Shown: positions 41,606-50,285, counted from the first letter of the stretch. The stretch is DNA of 64,000 nucleotides from an uncultured Erysipelotrichaceae bacterium (GCA_900538465.1 UPXV01000001.1:62001-126000), one strand, 5' to 3'. Numbers and translations: made by a program. The notes: generated by a model from the letters alone, not told the origin.

Positions 41606-42774
41606 AACCAGTTATTAGTTGGTTAGATACAACTTGTGCGCATTGCATTAAATGTCTAAAGTCATGTCCTATGGATGCTATTTCAATTGTCAATCAACAA
41701 GTCAAAATCAATGAAGAAAAATGTATTCACTGTGATGTTTGTATTCAACGTTGTCCTTCACGTGTATTAAAAGTTCAAAGTGCTCATATGAGTGAGACAC
41801 TTTCGCATCATGATTATAATGTTGTTTTGGTTCCAACCAGTTTATTATCTGATATGAAATCTTATGAAGAATTTCAAATCAATTGTCAAGCCATTCTTCA
41901 ATTAGGATTTGATGAAGTTGTTCAATATAGTGATATTGAAGGATTCTTATATCAAAAAGCACTTCAAGAAAGTCGTGAAAAAGAAGGTATATGGTTAACT
42001 TCTTTTTGTCCAACTATTAATCAATTAATTGAGAAGAATTATCCAACTTTATATGAACGCTTATTACCTTATGATTACCCAGTGGAAATTGCTGCAAGAC
42101 GCATAAGAAAACGTTTAAAAGACAAAGATGTTGGTATTTATTCTTTATGTGAATGTGTTGGAAAAATGACACTTGCTAAAGTTCCTTTTGGAAATGAGAA
42201 TTCAGCAATTGATTATGCAATGACAATTTCGCATGTTTTTCCTAAAATCAATAAATTAAAAAGTCAAGACAAGTATCCTATCAATATGAATCGCTATGGT
42301 GTAAAAAGCAATGTTGAAGACCTTTTTGGAAATCGCAGTTTATCAGTTGTACGTGTTGAAGGATTGAATCAAAGTCAAAGTTTATTAGAATTAATTGAAT
42401 TTGATCGTATTCAGCATGTTGATTTGGTTGCTATGTATGCTTGTTATCAGGGATGTATTGGGGGATATTATTTGTGGTCTAATCCTTTTGAGGGATGTTA
42501 TAACATTGAAAGTATGATGGATGATTATCATCTTGATAATATGGAATTGGATGATGAAGATTATCGTATTGAACGTCAATTAGATAATCATGAAATGAAA
42601 TCAATGAAAGAGCGAATGGCATGGTTTCAAAAAGTTAATGAAATTTTAGAAACTTTACCTCAATATGATTGTGCTGCTTGTGGTTTTGCCAATTGTCGTA
42701 GTTTAGCACAAAGTGTTGCAGATGGACAAGTTGATATTCAAGTCTGTCGTGTTAGAAAAAAAGGTGATGAATAA
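41602..42774 (+). CDS. Iron-sulfur protein with [FeFe]-hydrogenase-like C-terminal domain
   Basis: 390 residues. An N-terminal 2x[4Fe-4S] ferredoxin (CAHCIKCLKSCP, CIHCDVCIQRCP) is followed by a domain related to the hydrogenase large subunit (about 65-330) and a C-terminal four-Cys [4Fe-4S] domain (CAACGFANCRSLAQ...C). The hydrogenase-like part keeps four Cys at cubane-ligand positions (TSFCP, LCECVGK, CYQGC), but the proton-relay Cys is Phe and the GGG loop is gone. It is likely an electron-transfer or redox-sensing protein rather than a hydrogenase. It is coupled to flanking genes by 4-nt and 1-nt overlaps. Confidence 0.8.
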   Translation: MKPVISWLDTTCAHCIKCLKSCPMDAISIVNQQVKINEEKCIHCDVCIQRCPSRVLKVQSAHMSETLSHHDYNVVLVPTSLLSDMKSYEEFQINCQAILQLGFDEVVQYSDIEGFLYQKALQESREKEGIWLTSFCPTINQLIEKNYPTLYERLLPYDYPVEIAARRIRKRLKDKDVGIYSLCECVGKMTLAKVPFGNENSAIDYAMTISHVFPKINKLKSQDKYPINMNRYGVKSNVEDLFGNRSLSVVRVEGLNQSQSLLELIEFDRIQHVDLVAMYACYQGCIGGYYLWSNPFEGCYNIESMMDDYHLDNMELDDEDYRIERQLDNHEMKSMKERMAWFQKVNEILETLPQYDCAACGFANCRSLAQSVADGQVDIQVCRVRKKGDE

Positions 42775-43124
42775 TGAAACTAAAAAATGATGTAAATTTA
42801 GCCGATGTCGTTTTCAAGGTCGGCTTGACACCGGTTAATGATGTTTCTTTTGAACGTACGATTCAAGCCATCTATAGTGGTGATTTATTGAGTATGGTTA
42901 TGGGTAAGGCGGATGAGGAATCATTATGGATCACTGTTCAAACACATGTGAATTCCATTGCTGTGGCAGAAATGATGGATTTTTCAGGTATTGTTTTTGT
43001 TGAAGGATTGATGCCTGATGAAGATGCCTTAAAAAAGGCTAACGAACTTTCTTTGCCATTATTCACAACAACAGATGATGCTTGTCAATTGATTCAAAAA
43101 CTTGTTTTGTTAGGTATTGAATAA
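42774..43124 (+). CDS. DRTGG-domain protein (second of two)
   Basis: 116 residues, DRTGG-type (LWITVQTHVNSIAVAEMMDFSGIVFVEGLMPD), a distant paralogue of the protein at 40848. It starts in a TAATG overlap with the preceding iron-sulfur gene, so it is co-translated with it. Two DRTGG proteins in one hydrogenase operon suggest a heteromeric regulatory assembly, but this is inference. Confidence 0.78.
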   Translation: MKLKNDVNLADVVFKVGLTPVNDVSFERTIQAIYSGDLLSMVMGKADEESLWITVQTHVNSIAVAEMMDFSGIVFVEGLMPDEDALKKANELSLPLFTTTDDACQLIQKLVLLGIE

Positions 43125-43819
43125 TGTTTTATGATTTACACATTCATTCTGCTTTATCACCTTGCAGTGATGATGATATGACATTAAATAATATTGTCAA
43201 CATGGCTTATATCAAAGGGTTAGATATGATTGCTATTACGGATCATAATTCTGTAAAACAACTTTATCATTTACCAATTGTTGCTAAAGATAAAGTGCGA
43301 TTTGTTTATGGTGTTGAAATTCAAAGTCGTGAAGAAATTCATGTTTTGGCTTACTTTTTAGAAAATCAATCATTGGATATTATTCAAGAATTTTTGGATT
43401 CTTATTTGATAGAAGAACCAAATGATGAAGATTATTTTGGTCATCAATATATTCTTGATGAATATGATCATATTATTGGTGAAGAAAAAAGATTATTAAT
43501 TAAATCATTAGATTTATCTTTAAAAGAGATTATTCAATGGATTCACCAAAATCATGGTATTGCAGTTTTGGCTCATGCGATGAGTGAGAGATTTTCAATT
43601 ATGAATGTATTGATGAGAATTGATGAAGATTTAGATATTGATGGAATTGAAGTGACACAAAAGGAACATCAAGACATTCTCATTCAAAAATATCCTTATC
43701 TTAAAAATAAATTATGGTTCATCAGCAGCGATGCTCATCGTTTAGAAATGATTAGTGAACCACTTTATGAAATAGATGAAAAAGAATTCTTTGAGACTTG
43801 GAGGAAACGATATGGATGA
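43124..43819 (+). CDS. PHP-domain phosphoesterase
   Basis: 231 residues with the PHP motifs YDLHIHSALSPCSDDDMT, AITDHNSV, GVEIQSREEIHVLAYF, LAHA and a late ISSDAH. These bind two or three metals in a distorted barrel and normally hydrolyse phosphoesters. The substrate is unknown. PHP proteins recur in operons with trimeric [FeFe] hydrogenases. It is coupled to the previous gene by a TAATG overlap, and the next start lies 8 nt inside its 3' end. Confidence 0.82.
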   Translation: MFYDLHIHSALSPCSDDDMTLNNIVNMAYIKGLDMIAITDHNSVKQLYHLPIVAKDKVRFVYGVEIQSREEIHVLAYFLENQSLDIIQEFLDSYLIEEPNDEDYFGHQYILDEYDHIIGEEKRLLIKSLDLSLKEIIQWIHQNHGIAVLAHAMSERFSIMNVLMRIDEDLDIDGIEVTQKEHQDILIQKYPYLKNKLWFISSDAHRLEMISEPLYEIDEKEFFETWRKRYG

Positions 43820-44345
43820 ATTGGCTTTAAATATATTAGATATTGCATATAACTCCATTCGTGCGAAAGCCACTTTGATTCGTATTGAGATAGAAGATAG
43901 CCAAAAAGAGAATCGTATTTCTATAACAATTGAAGATAATGGAAAAGGAATGGATAGTCAAACAGTCACGCAAGTCACTGATCCATTTTATACAACACGT
44001 TCAACAAGAAAAGTTGGCTTAGGAATTCCTTTGTTAAAACAAAATGCGGAATTAACAGGAGGAAAATTACAAATCGTTTCACAAGTCAACCATGGAACAA
44101 AAGTAGATGTTTGGTTTGTTAAGAATCATATTGATACGCCCGTTATGGGTAATCTTATTGAGACAATGATAACTTTAATTCAAGCTGATGAAAAAATCGA
44201 CTATGAATTGAAATATAAAACTGATGAATTTTGTTTTGAAATGAAAACTCAAGACATGAAAGAAATTTTAGGGGATGTGAAAATAACTGAACCAGAAGTT
44301 CTGATGTGGCTGAAAGATTATATGAAGGAGGGATTAAACAAATGA
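43812..44345 (+). CDS. Histidine-kinase-like ATPase domain protein (second GHKL protein)
   Basis: 177 residues from ATG 43812 (GGAGGAAA upstream). The GHKL ATP site is complete: ALNILDIAYNSIRAKA (N box), EDNGKGMD (G1), STRKVGLGIPLL (G2) and GTKVDVWF. There is no DHp domain, membrane segment or receiver, so it is not a normal sensor kinase. The C-terminal ~65 residues are unrecognised. It is a second, unrelated-looking GHKL protein in the operon. Confidence 0.8.
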   Translation: MDELALNILDIAYNSIRAKATLIRIEIEDSQKENRISITIEDNGKGMDSQTVTQVTDPFYTTRSTRKVGLGIPLLKQNAELTGGKLQIVSQVNHGTKVDVWFVKNHIDTPVMGNLIETMITLIQADEKIDYELKYKTDEFCFEMKTQDMKEILGDVKITEPEVLMWLKDYMKEGLNK

Positions 44346-44710
44346 AGTCATTAGAAGATTTAAAGAAAATTAGAGAAGCAGCACAGGATAAAATGTCTAT
44401 GCGTATGGATGAAGATCAAAAATATCGTGTTGTTGTGGGAATGGCAACTTGTGGAATTGCAGCTGGTGCAAGACCGGTTTTAAATACCATTGTTGAAGAA
44501 GTTGCAAAGGCAAAGTTACCTGTCACTGTTTTACAAACAGGATGCATTGGAATGTGTACATTAGAACCAATCGTTGAAGTCTTTGATAAAAATGATAATA
44601 AAACGACATATGTATTGGTGGATGCTCATAAAGCTAAAGAAATTGTTTTACGTCATTTGATTAATGATGAAGTTATTGATGATTATACTGTTGGAAAATA
44701 TAAGAAATAG
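44342..44710 (+). CDS. Thioredoxin-like [2Fe-2S] ferredoxin
   Basis: 122 residues from ATG 44342 (AAGGAGGG upstream; ATGA overlap with the preceding gene). An N-terminal helix (SLEDLKKIREAAQDKM) precedes a thioredoxin-like domain with VVVGMATCGIAAGARP and TGCIGMC. Only three of the usual four ligand Cys are seen, which I believe is normal in this small family. It probably exchanges electrons with the NuoF-like subunit encoded 11 nt downstream. Confidence 0.8.
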   Translation: MKSLEDLKKIREAAQDKMSMRMDEDQKYRVVVGMATCGIAAGARPVLNTIVEEVAKAKLPVTVLQTGCIGMCTLEPIVEVFDKNDNKTTYVLVDAHKAKEIVLRHLINDEVIDDYTVGKYKK

Positions 44711-44721
44711 GAGGGATGAAC

Positions 44722-46515
44722 ATGGAAAGAATACAAGTCTTGGTATGTGCTGGTACGGGTTGTAGTATTGGCAATTCTGGCGAATTGATTGAAGCATTTA
44801 AAAGTGAAATCAAATCAATGGGATTAGAAAAAGAAGTCAGTGTTTTACGTACTGGTTGTTTAGGTCTTTGTGGTGTTGGTCCTAATGTTTCGATATATCC
44901 AGATAATATCATTTATAAATCTGTAAAAGTTGAAGATGTTAAAGAAATTGTTATGGAACATTTTTACAAAGGTCGACCTGTTCAACGTTTAATGTTGAAT
45001 GAATCTGATCAGGAAACGCAGGAAATTCATGATATTAACAAAACAAAATTCTATTCTAAACAAAAAAGAATAGCTTTGCATAACTGTGGTGTTATTGATC
45101 CAGAGAATATTCAAGAATATATTGCTAAGGATGGATATTTTGCTTTGGGTAAGGTTTTAACAGAAATGAAACCTCAAGAAGTTGTTGATGTTATTAAAGC
45201 GAGTGGTCTAAGAGGACGTGGTGGAGGAGGATTCCCAACTGGTCTTAAATGGCAATTTGCTTTAAATGAACCTGGTGAAGAAAAATATGTGATTTGTAAC
45301 GCTGATGAAGGAGATCCTGGAGCTTTTATGGATCGTTCTATTTTGGAAGGAAATCCTCATAGTGTGATTGAGGCAATGGCAATTGCGGCTTATGCAATAG
45401 GAGCACATTATGGATATATTTATATTCGTGCGGAATATCCAATTGCTGTAGAAAGATTAAAACACGCGATTGGAGAGGCCAAGGAATTAGGATTATTAGG
45501 TGAAAATATTTTTGGAACTGGTTTTGATTTTGATTTGGAAATTCGTTTAGGTGCTGGTGCGTTTGTTTGTGGTGAAGAAACAGCGTTAATTCAATCTATT
45601 GAAGGTGAACGTGGGATGCCAAAACCAAAACCACCTTTCCCAGCACACAAAGGTGTATGGGGTAAACCAACAATTATTAATAATGTTGAAACTTATGCTA
45701 ATGTTGCTCAAATCATTAATAATGGAGCTGATTGGTTTCAATCAATTGGAACAGAAACTTCTTCTGGAACAAAGGTCTTTGCTTTAGGTGGAAAGATTAC
45801 CAATACAGGACTTGTTGAAGTTCCTATGGGAACAACATTACGTGAAGTTATTTATGAAATTGGTGGTGGATGTCCAAATCGTAAACAATTTAAGGCTGTT
45901 CAAACTGGAGGACCTTCTGGTGGCTGTTTAACTGAAGAACAATTGGATACGCCTATTGGTTTTGACGAATTAATAAAACTAGGCTCTATGATGGGTTCTG
46001 GTGGGATGATTGTTTTGGATGAAGATAACTGTATGGTTGATGTTGCAAGATTCTATATGGATTTTATTGTTGATGAATCTTGTGGAAAATGTTCACCATG
46101 TCGTATTGGAACAAAACGTATGTTAGAACTTCTTGAAGATATTTGTGAAGGTCGAGGAACCATGGAAACATTGGATGAACTTGAAGTTTTGGCAAAGACA
46201 ATTAAAGATACTGCTCTTTGTGGTTTAGGCCAATCTGCACCAAATCCAGTTTTATCAACGATTTCTAGGTTTAGAGATGAATATATTGCTCATATTGTTG
46301 ATAAAAAATGTCCAGCAGGTGTTTGTAAAGCTTTATTATCATATGAAATTGATGAAGATAAATGTCGTAAGTGTGGACTTTGTGCAAGACAATGTCCAGC
46401 TAATGCGATTGATGGTGAGCTTGGTAAAGTCCCTTATCATATTGATCAAGACAAATGTATCAAATGTGGTAACTGTATGAAAGCTTGTCACTTCGATGTG
46501 ATTTCAAGAAAGTAG
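44722..46515 (+). CDS. hydB: NuoF-like NAD-binding hydrogenase subunit
   Basis: 597 residues from ATG 44722 (AGGAGGG upstream; ATG 44716 is too close to the RBS). Domains in order: thioredoxin-like [2Fe-2S] (CAGTGC, GCLGLCG; 1-100), the FMN/NADH 51-kDa core (SGLRGRGGGGFPTGLKW, NADEGDPGAF, EETALIQSIEGERGMPK), SLBB, a [4Fe-4S] site (SCGKCSPCRIGT) and a C-terminal 2x[4Fe-4S] ferredoxin (CRKCGLCARQCP, CIKCGNCMKAC). It passes electrons between NAD(H), ferredoxin and HydA. Bifurcation is possible but cannot be read from sequence alone. Confidence 0.92.
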   Translation: MERIQVLVCAGTGCSIGNSGELIEAFKSEIKSMGLEKEVSVLRTGCLGLCGVGPNVSIYPDNIIYKSVKVEDVKEIVMEHFYKGRPVQRLMLNESDQETQEIHDINKTKFYSKQKRIALHNCGVIDPENIQEYIAKDGYFALGKVLTEMKPQEVVDVIKASGLRGRGGGGFPTGLKWQFALNEPGEEKYVICNADEGDPGAFMDRSILEGNPHSVIEAMAIAAYAIGAHYGYIYIRAEYPIAVERLKHAIGEAKELGLLGENIFGTGFDFDLEIRLGAGAFVCGEETALIQSIEGERGMPKPKPPFPAHKGVWGKPTIINNVETYANVAQIINNGADWFQSIGTETSSGTKVFALGGKITNTGLVEVPMGTTLREVIYEIGGGCPNRKQFKAVQTGGPSGGCLTEEQLDTPIGFDELIKLGSMMGSGGMIVLDEDNCMVDVARFYMDFIVDESCGKCSPCRIGTKRMLELLEDICEGRGTMETLDELEVLAKTIKDTALCGLGQSAPNPVLSTISRFRDEYIAHIVDKKCPAGVCKALLSYEIDEDKCRKCGLCARQCPANAIDGELGKVPYHIDQDKCIKCGNCMKACHFDVISRK

Positions 46516-46524
46516 GTGAAGAGG

Positions 46525-48273
46525 ATGGGAAAAGTTAAATTAACAATTAATAACCGTCAGGTTGAAACATATGAAGGAAAAACAATTTTAGAAGTTGCAA
46601 GAGAAAATGGTATTCATATTCCTACTTTATGTTATTTAAAAGATTATACAGGAACAGGAGCATGTCGTGTTTGTCAAGTTGAGGTTGAAGGTGTGAAAAA
46701 CTTATGTGCTGCTTGTGTCTATCCGGTAAGAGAAGGGATGGTTGTCAAAACCAACTCAATGCGTGCTTTGGATGCGAGACGTCGTGTTGTTGAATTGATT
46801 GTTTCTAATCACTCTAAAGATTGTTTATCTTGTATTCGCAATACAAACTGTGAATTACAACGTTTATGTCAAGAATTAGGTGTTCGTGAGGATGCTTTTA
46901 AAGGTGAAAAAACAATTCCAACATTTGATGAAGTATCTCCTGGTGTTGTAAGAAATACTTCAAAATGTATTCTTTGTGGAAGATGTGTTGCCGCCTGTCA
47001 AAAACATCAAGGATTAGGTATCTTAGGTTTTATGGAACGTGGTTTCAAAACCAAAGTTGGGCCTGTCTTTGATCGTAGTTTAAATGATGTCAATTGTATG
47101 CAATGTGGTCAATGTATTAATGTTTGTCCAGTTGGAGCTTTACAAGAAAAAGAAGAAATTCATAATGTCATTGAAGCATTAAACGATCCAAATAAACATG
47201 TGATTGTTCAAACGGCTCCAGCAGTTCGTGCCAGTCTTGGAGAAGAATTTGGAATGCCAATAGGAACACGTGTGACTGGCAAGATGGTCGCTGCATTGAA
47301 ACTATTAGGATTTGATAAAGTCTATGATACGAATTTTGGTGCGGATTTGACAATTATGGAAGAAGGCTATGAATTTATCCATCGTTTACAAAATGGTGGT
47401 CAATTGCCAATGATTACCTCATGTTCTCCTGGATGGATTAATTATTGCGAAAAAGAATATCCTGATTTATTAGATCATCTATCAACTTGCAAGTCACCAC
47501 ATATGATGTTAGGAGCAATGATTAAAACATATTATGCCAAAGAAAACCATTTAGATCCTAAGAATATCTATGTTGTTTCAATTATGCCTTGCGTTGCTAA
47601 AAAAGGTGAAAAAGAACGTTCTCAAATGATTCGCGATGGAATGAAAGACGTGGATGCTGTTTTAACAACAAGAGAACTTGGAAAATTAATTAAAATGTTT
47701 GGTGTTAACTTTGTTGATTTAAGAGACGAAGAATTTGATCAAGATATGTTTGGTGAATACACAGGTGCTGCAGTTATCTTTGGTGCAAGTGGTGGTGTTA
47801 TGGAAGCAGCTTTGCGTACAGTTGTTGATGTCTTAACTTCTCAAGATTTAGATAATATTGAATATCACGCTGTGAGAGGTCAACGTGGATTAAAAGAAGC
47901 TACTTTACAAGTTGGGGATATGAGTGTCAATGTTGCTGTTGCACATAGTATGAGTATTGCTAAACCATTATTGGATGATATTCGTGCAGGACGTTCTAAA
48001 TATCATTTCATAGAGATTATGGGATGTCCAGGTGGATGTATTAATGGTGGAGGACAATCATATGTCAATGCTTTGATTAGAAACAGTGGCTTTGATTATC
48101 GAGGCGCTCGTGCAAAAGCATTATATGATGAAGATCGTTCTATGCCAGCTAGAAAATCTCATAAGAATACTCAAATTCAAAAACTATATGAGGATTTCTT
48201 AGGACAGCCAAATTCTCATCTTGCGCATGAATTATTGCATACGCATTATGAAAAACAAGAAAAATTCAAATAA
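46525..48273 (+). CDS. hydA: [FeFe] hydrogenase catalytic subunit
   Basis: 582 residues from ATG 46525 (AGGTG upstream). Domains: [2Fe-2S] plant-type (TLCYLKDYTGTGACRVCQ), the His/Cys [4Fe-4S] segment (HSKDCLSCIRNTNC), 2x[4Fe-4S] (CILCGRCVAAC, CMQCGQCINVCP) and the H-cluster domain. L2 is MPC356VAKKGE and L3 is GC501PGGC505INGGGQ. L1 reads T-S-C300-S301-P instead of TSCCP, so the second Cys, the usual [4Fe-4S]H ligand, is Ser. It makes or oxidises H2 during fermentation. The HydEFG maturases are not in this window. A terminator follows. Confidence 0.92.
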   Translation: MGKVKLTINNRQVETYEGKTILEVARENGIHIPTLCYLKDYTGTGACRVCQVEVEGVKNLCAACVYPVREGMVVKTNSMRALDARRRVVELIVSNHSKDCLSCIRNTNCELQRLCQELGVREDAFKGEKTIPTFDEVSPGVVRNTSKCILCGRCVAACQKHQGLGILGFMERGFKTKVGPVFDRSLNDVNCMQCGQCINVCPVGALQEKEEIHNVIEALNDPNKHVIVQTAPAVRASLGEEFGMPIGTRVTGKMVAALKLLGFDKVYDTNFGADLTIMEEGYEFIHRLQNGGQLPMITSCSPGWINYCEKEYPDLLDHLSTCKSPHMMLGAMIKTYYAKENHLDPKNIYVVSIMPCVAKKGEKERSQMIRDGMKDVDAVLTTRELGKLIKMFGVNFVDLRDEEFDQDMFGEYTGAAVIFGASGGVMEAALRTVVDVLTSQDLDNIEYHAVRGQRGLKEATLQVGDMSVNVAVAHSMSIAKPLLDDIRAGRSKYHFIEIMGCPGGCINGGGQSYVNALIRNSGFDYRGARAKALYDEDRSMPARKSHKNTQIQKLYEDFLGQPNSHLAHELLHTHYEKQEKFK

Positions 48274-48280
48274 AATACAA

Positions 48281-48312
48281 AAAGGTCTTAGAATTGTCTA
48301 AGATCTTTTTTT
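48281..48312 (+). terminator. Terminator of the hydrogenase operon
   Basis: AAAGGTCTTAGA (48281-48292) pairs with TCTAAGATCTTT (48297-48308), followed by TTTT. Confidence 0.85.
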
Positions 48313-48361
48313 GACATTTTTTTCTATTGAGATTTGTTAAAATAAAAGAGGGTGATATGAT

Positions 48362-48718
48362 ATGTGTCGATATAAAATTGTTTACTTAAAAGAAAAAACG
48401 AAAAATATGGTTGAACATTATCCTTCTCTTCTTCATGTTTTGTATTCTTCTCAAAGAAATGCTTATGAATCAAAACAAGTAGAATTGTTTTTTCAACCCA
48501 TATCTTATGGAAAAGAAAAACTCTTACAAATGTTGAATCAAAGAGAAGATTATAGTTATTTTCATGGTGTCCATCAAATTCATAATCCTATTACAGATGA
48601 TATAATTGCTATAAAAATGAATGAATTTGATATTGAAGTTGAAGAAAATGGAGAAAAATTTGTGATTTTTGAAATAATTAAAGGATTTTCACAAAACTTT
48701 TATATGTTTCGTACATAA
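48362..48718 (+). CDS. sirA: Probable SirA, sporulation inhibitor of replication
   Basis: 118 residues. The pattern of an N-terminal strand (YKIVYLK), a central QPISYGKEKLLQMLNQ, and a C-terminal IEVEENGEKFVIFEIIKGFSQNFYMF resembles B. subtilis SirA (YneE), which binds DnaA domain I to block replication initiation on sporulation. It is shorter than the Bacillus protein (about 148). Position supports it: Bacillus order is ynzC-tkt-sirA-yneF, and yneF follows here. The first codons (ATG 48362) come after GGGTGATATG. Confidence 0.6.
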   Translation: MCRYKIVYLKEKTKNMVEHYPSLLHVLYSSQRNAYESKQVELFFQPISYGKEKLLQMLNQREDYSYFHGVHQIHNPITDDIIAIKMNEFDIEVEENGEKFVIFEIIKGFSQNFYMFRT

Positions 48719-48784
48719 TTGATTTTACAAATGAAAACATTTTGTGCTATAATAGACAAGTAATTGAAATGGAGGAATTAAAAA

Positions 48785-48985
48785 ATGTTATATGCATTTC
48801 TAGGACTCGCTGTTGGTCTTGTTATAGGATTCTTTGCATCAAGATATGTATTTAAGAAAAATCTAAAGAAGAATCCGCCAATCAATGAAAAAATGATTCG
48901 TGCAATGTTTATGGAAATGGGACGTAAACCAAACGAGACTCAAATCAAGCGTATTATGAAAAGTATCAATGATCAATATAAATAA
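48785..48985 (+). CDS. yneF: UPF0154 membrane protein YneF
   Basis: 66 residues: one N-terminal membrane helix with a glycine zipper-like stretch (LAVGLVIGFFASRYVF), then the family signature PPINEKMIRAMFMEMGRKPNETQIKRIM. This matches UPF0154/YneF in length and sequence. Function unknown. GGAGGAATT precedes ATG 48785, and a TATAAT at 48750 suggests its own promoter. Confidence 0.92.
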   Translation: MLYAFLGLAVGLVIGFFASRYVFKKNLKKNPPINEKMIRAMFMEMGRKPNETQIKRIMKSINDQYK

Positions 48986-49006
48986 GGGAAAATCCCTTAT
49001 TTTTTA
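48981..49006 (+). terminator. Terminator after yneF
   Basis: AATAAGGGA, AAA, TCCCTTATT, then TTTTT. It overlaps the stop codon and ends just before the next start codon. Confidence 0.8.
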
Positions 49007-49008
49007 CT

Positions 49009-49650
49009 ATGATGAGAATTTATTTAACACGTCATTCTAAAACGTTGTGGAATCAAGAAAAAAGATTACAAGGTCATTGTGATTCACCATTAACAAATGA
49101 AGGAATTGAAAATGCCAAAGCTTTAAAAGCTTATTTAAAGCAAAATCAGATATCTTTTGATAAAGTTTATTCAAGTCCTATTACTCGGGCTTATCAAACA
49201 GCTCAATTGATTTTTGATAATCAGGACATTATTCAAGATGATTTATTAAAAGAAATGAATTTTGGGATTTTTGAAGGAAGACAAATTCCTGATATTTTAA
49301 AAACCGATTTTGAATTATATGATCATTTATGGAATCATCCTGAAAAGTTTACACGCATCCCTAAGGGAGAAAGTTATGATGAGGTTATTGAAAGAGCACA
49401 AGCTTTTATTGAAAAAATAAAACAACTTCCTCATGAGAGTCAAATCATGGTCGTCACTCATGGTATGTTTTTTATTGTCTTATTAGCAACAATGCTTCAT
49501 TTAGAAAAAAAGGATTTTATTCAAATCAATCAAAAAGTTGTTGAGGGATGTTCTTTAACAATTGTTGAATATCATAATGATTTTCAATTAAAGTCTTATA
49601 ATCAATGTGATTATTTACCTCATGTGAGTCAAATTTCATTTAAAGATTAA
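49009..49650 (+). CDS. Histidine phosphatase (phosphoglycerate mutase-like)
   Basis: 213 residues. TRHSKTLWNQEKRLQGHCDSPL carries the phospho-accepting His (RHS instead of the usual RHG), SSPITRAYQTA follows, then E in KEMNFGIFEG and the second His in VVTHGMF. This is a cofactor-independent small-molecule phosphatase branch (PhoE/CobC-like) with unknown substrate. ATG 49009 or 49012 starts the protein, with no strong Shine-Dalgarno, only 3 nt after the yneF terminator T-tract. Confidence 0.85.
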   Translation: MMRIYLTRHSKTLWNQEKRLQGHCDSPLTNEGIENAKALKAYLKQNQISFDKVYSSPITRAYQTAQLIFDNQDIIQDDLLKEMNFGIFEGRQIPDILKTDFELYDHLWNHPEKFTRIPKGESYDEVIERAQAFIEKIKQLPHESQIMVVTHGMFFIVLLATMLHLEKKDFIQINQKVVEGCSLTIVEYHNDFQLKSYNQCDYLPHVSQISFKD

Positions 49651-49678
49651 AAAAAGATAGGTCGTGCCTATCTTTTTT
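49650..49678. terminator. Bidirectional terminator between convergent genes
   Basis: AAAAAAGATAGG (49650-49661) and CCTATCTTTTTT (49667-49678) form a long stem with U tracts in both directions, shared by the phosphatase and plsY genes. Confidence 0.85.
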
Positions 49679-50285
49679 ACATCCAGGTAATTTTGTTTTC
49701 CGTTCCATTTTTTATTCTTATTATATTGGCTTTATGCTTATAAATCAATAAAGCAACAATACAAGCATTGGTAGCAATTCCCACAGGACTATAACCAATA
49801 AATGGTGAAATCAATAAAATCGTTGTTGAACCTAGAATAGAAGCTAGTGAAACATACTTAGAAATCTTAAGTGTTATTAAGAAAATAGCAACTGCAATAA
49901 TAAAAGCATAAATATTAGTCATCAAAGCATATCCAATCGCAACAGATACAGCTTTTCCACCTCTAAATCCAGCGAAGATAGGATAACAATGTCCAATCAC
50001 ACAAGCGAGGGCACAAAGATATATAATATCAACATTGAGTCCCATATAGAAAGCGACTGTTTTTGCTATGAGAATAGAAATACAACATTTTGATGCATCT
50101 AATAAGATAACAGCAATTCCAGCTTTTTTTCCAAGTACACGTCCAGCATTGGTTCCTCCAAGATTTCCTGAACCACTATTTCTGACATCCGTATGGTAAA
50201 ATAATTTACCAATAACCAATGCAAAAGGTATTGAACCATATAAATAACTCATCACAATTAATAATATATACACAAAATAATCCAT
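49677..50285 (-). CDS. plsY: Glycerol-3-phosphate acyltransferase PlsY
   Basis: 202 residues, about five to six membrane helices. Family motifs: SYLYGSIPFALVIGKLF, the glycine-rich DVRNSGSGNLGGTNAGRVLGKKAG and FAGFRGGKAVSVAIGYALM. It acylates glycerol-3-phosphate from acyl-phosphate, the first step of phospholipid synthesis. It is divergent from parE, as plsY (yneS) is next to parE/parC in Bacillus. ATG 50285 follows AAGGATGTG on the minus strand. Confidence 0.93.
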   Translation of the reverse strand: MDYFVYILLIVMSYLYGSIPFALVIGKLFYHTDVRNSGSGNLGGTNAGRVLGKKAGIAVILLDASKCCISILIAKTVAFYMGLNVDIIYLCALACVIGHCYPIFAGFRGGKAVSVAIGYALMTNIYAFIIAVAIFLITLKISKYVSLASILGSTTILLISPFIGYSPVGIATNACIVALLIYKHKANIIRIKNGTENKITWM

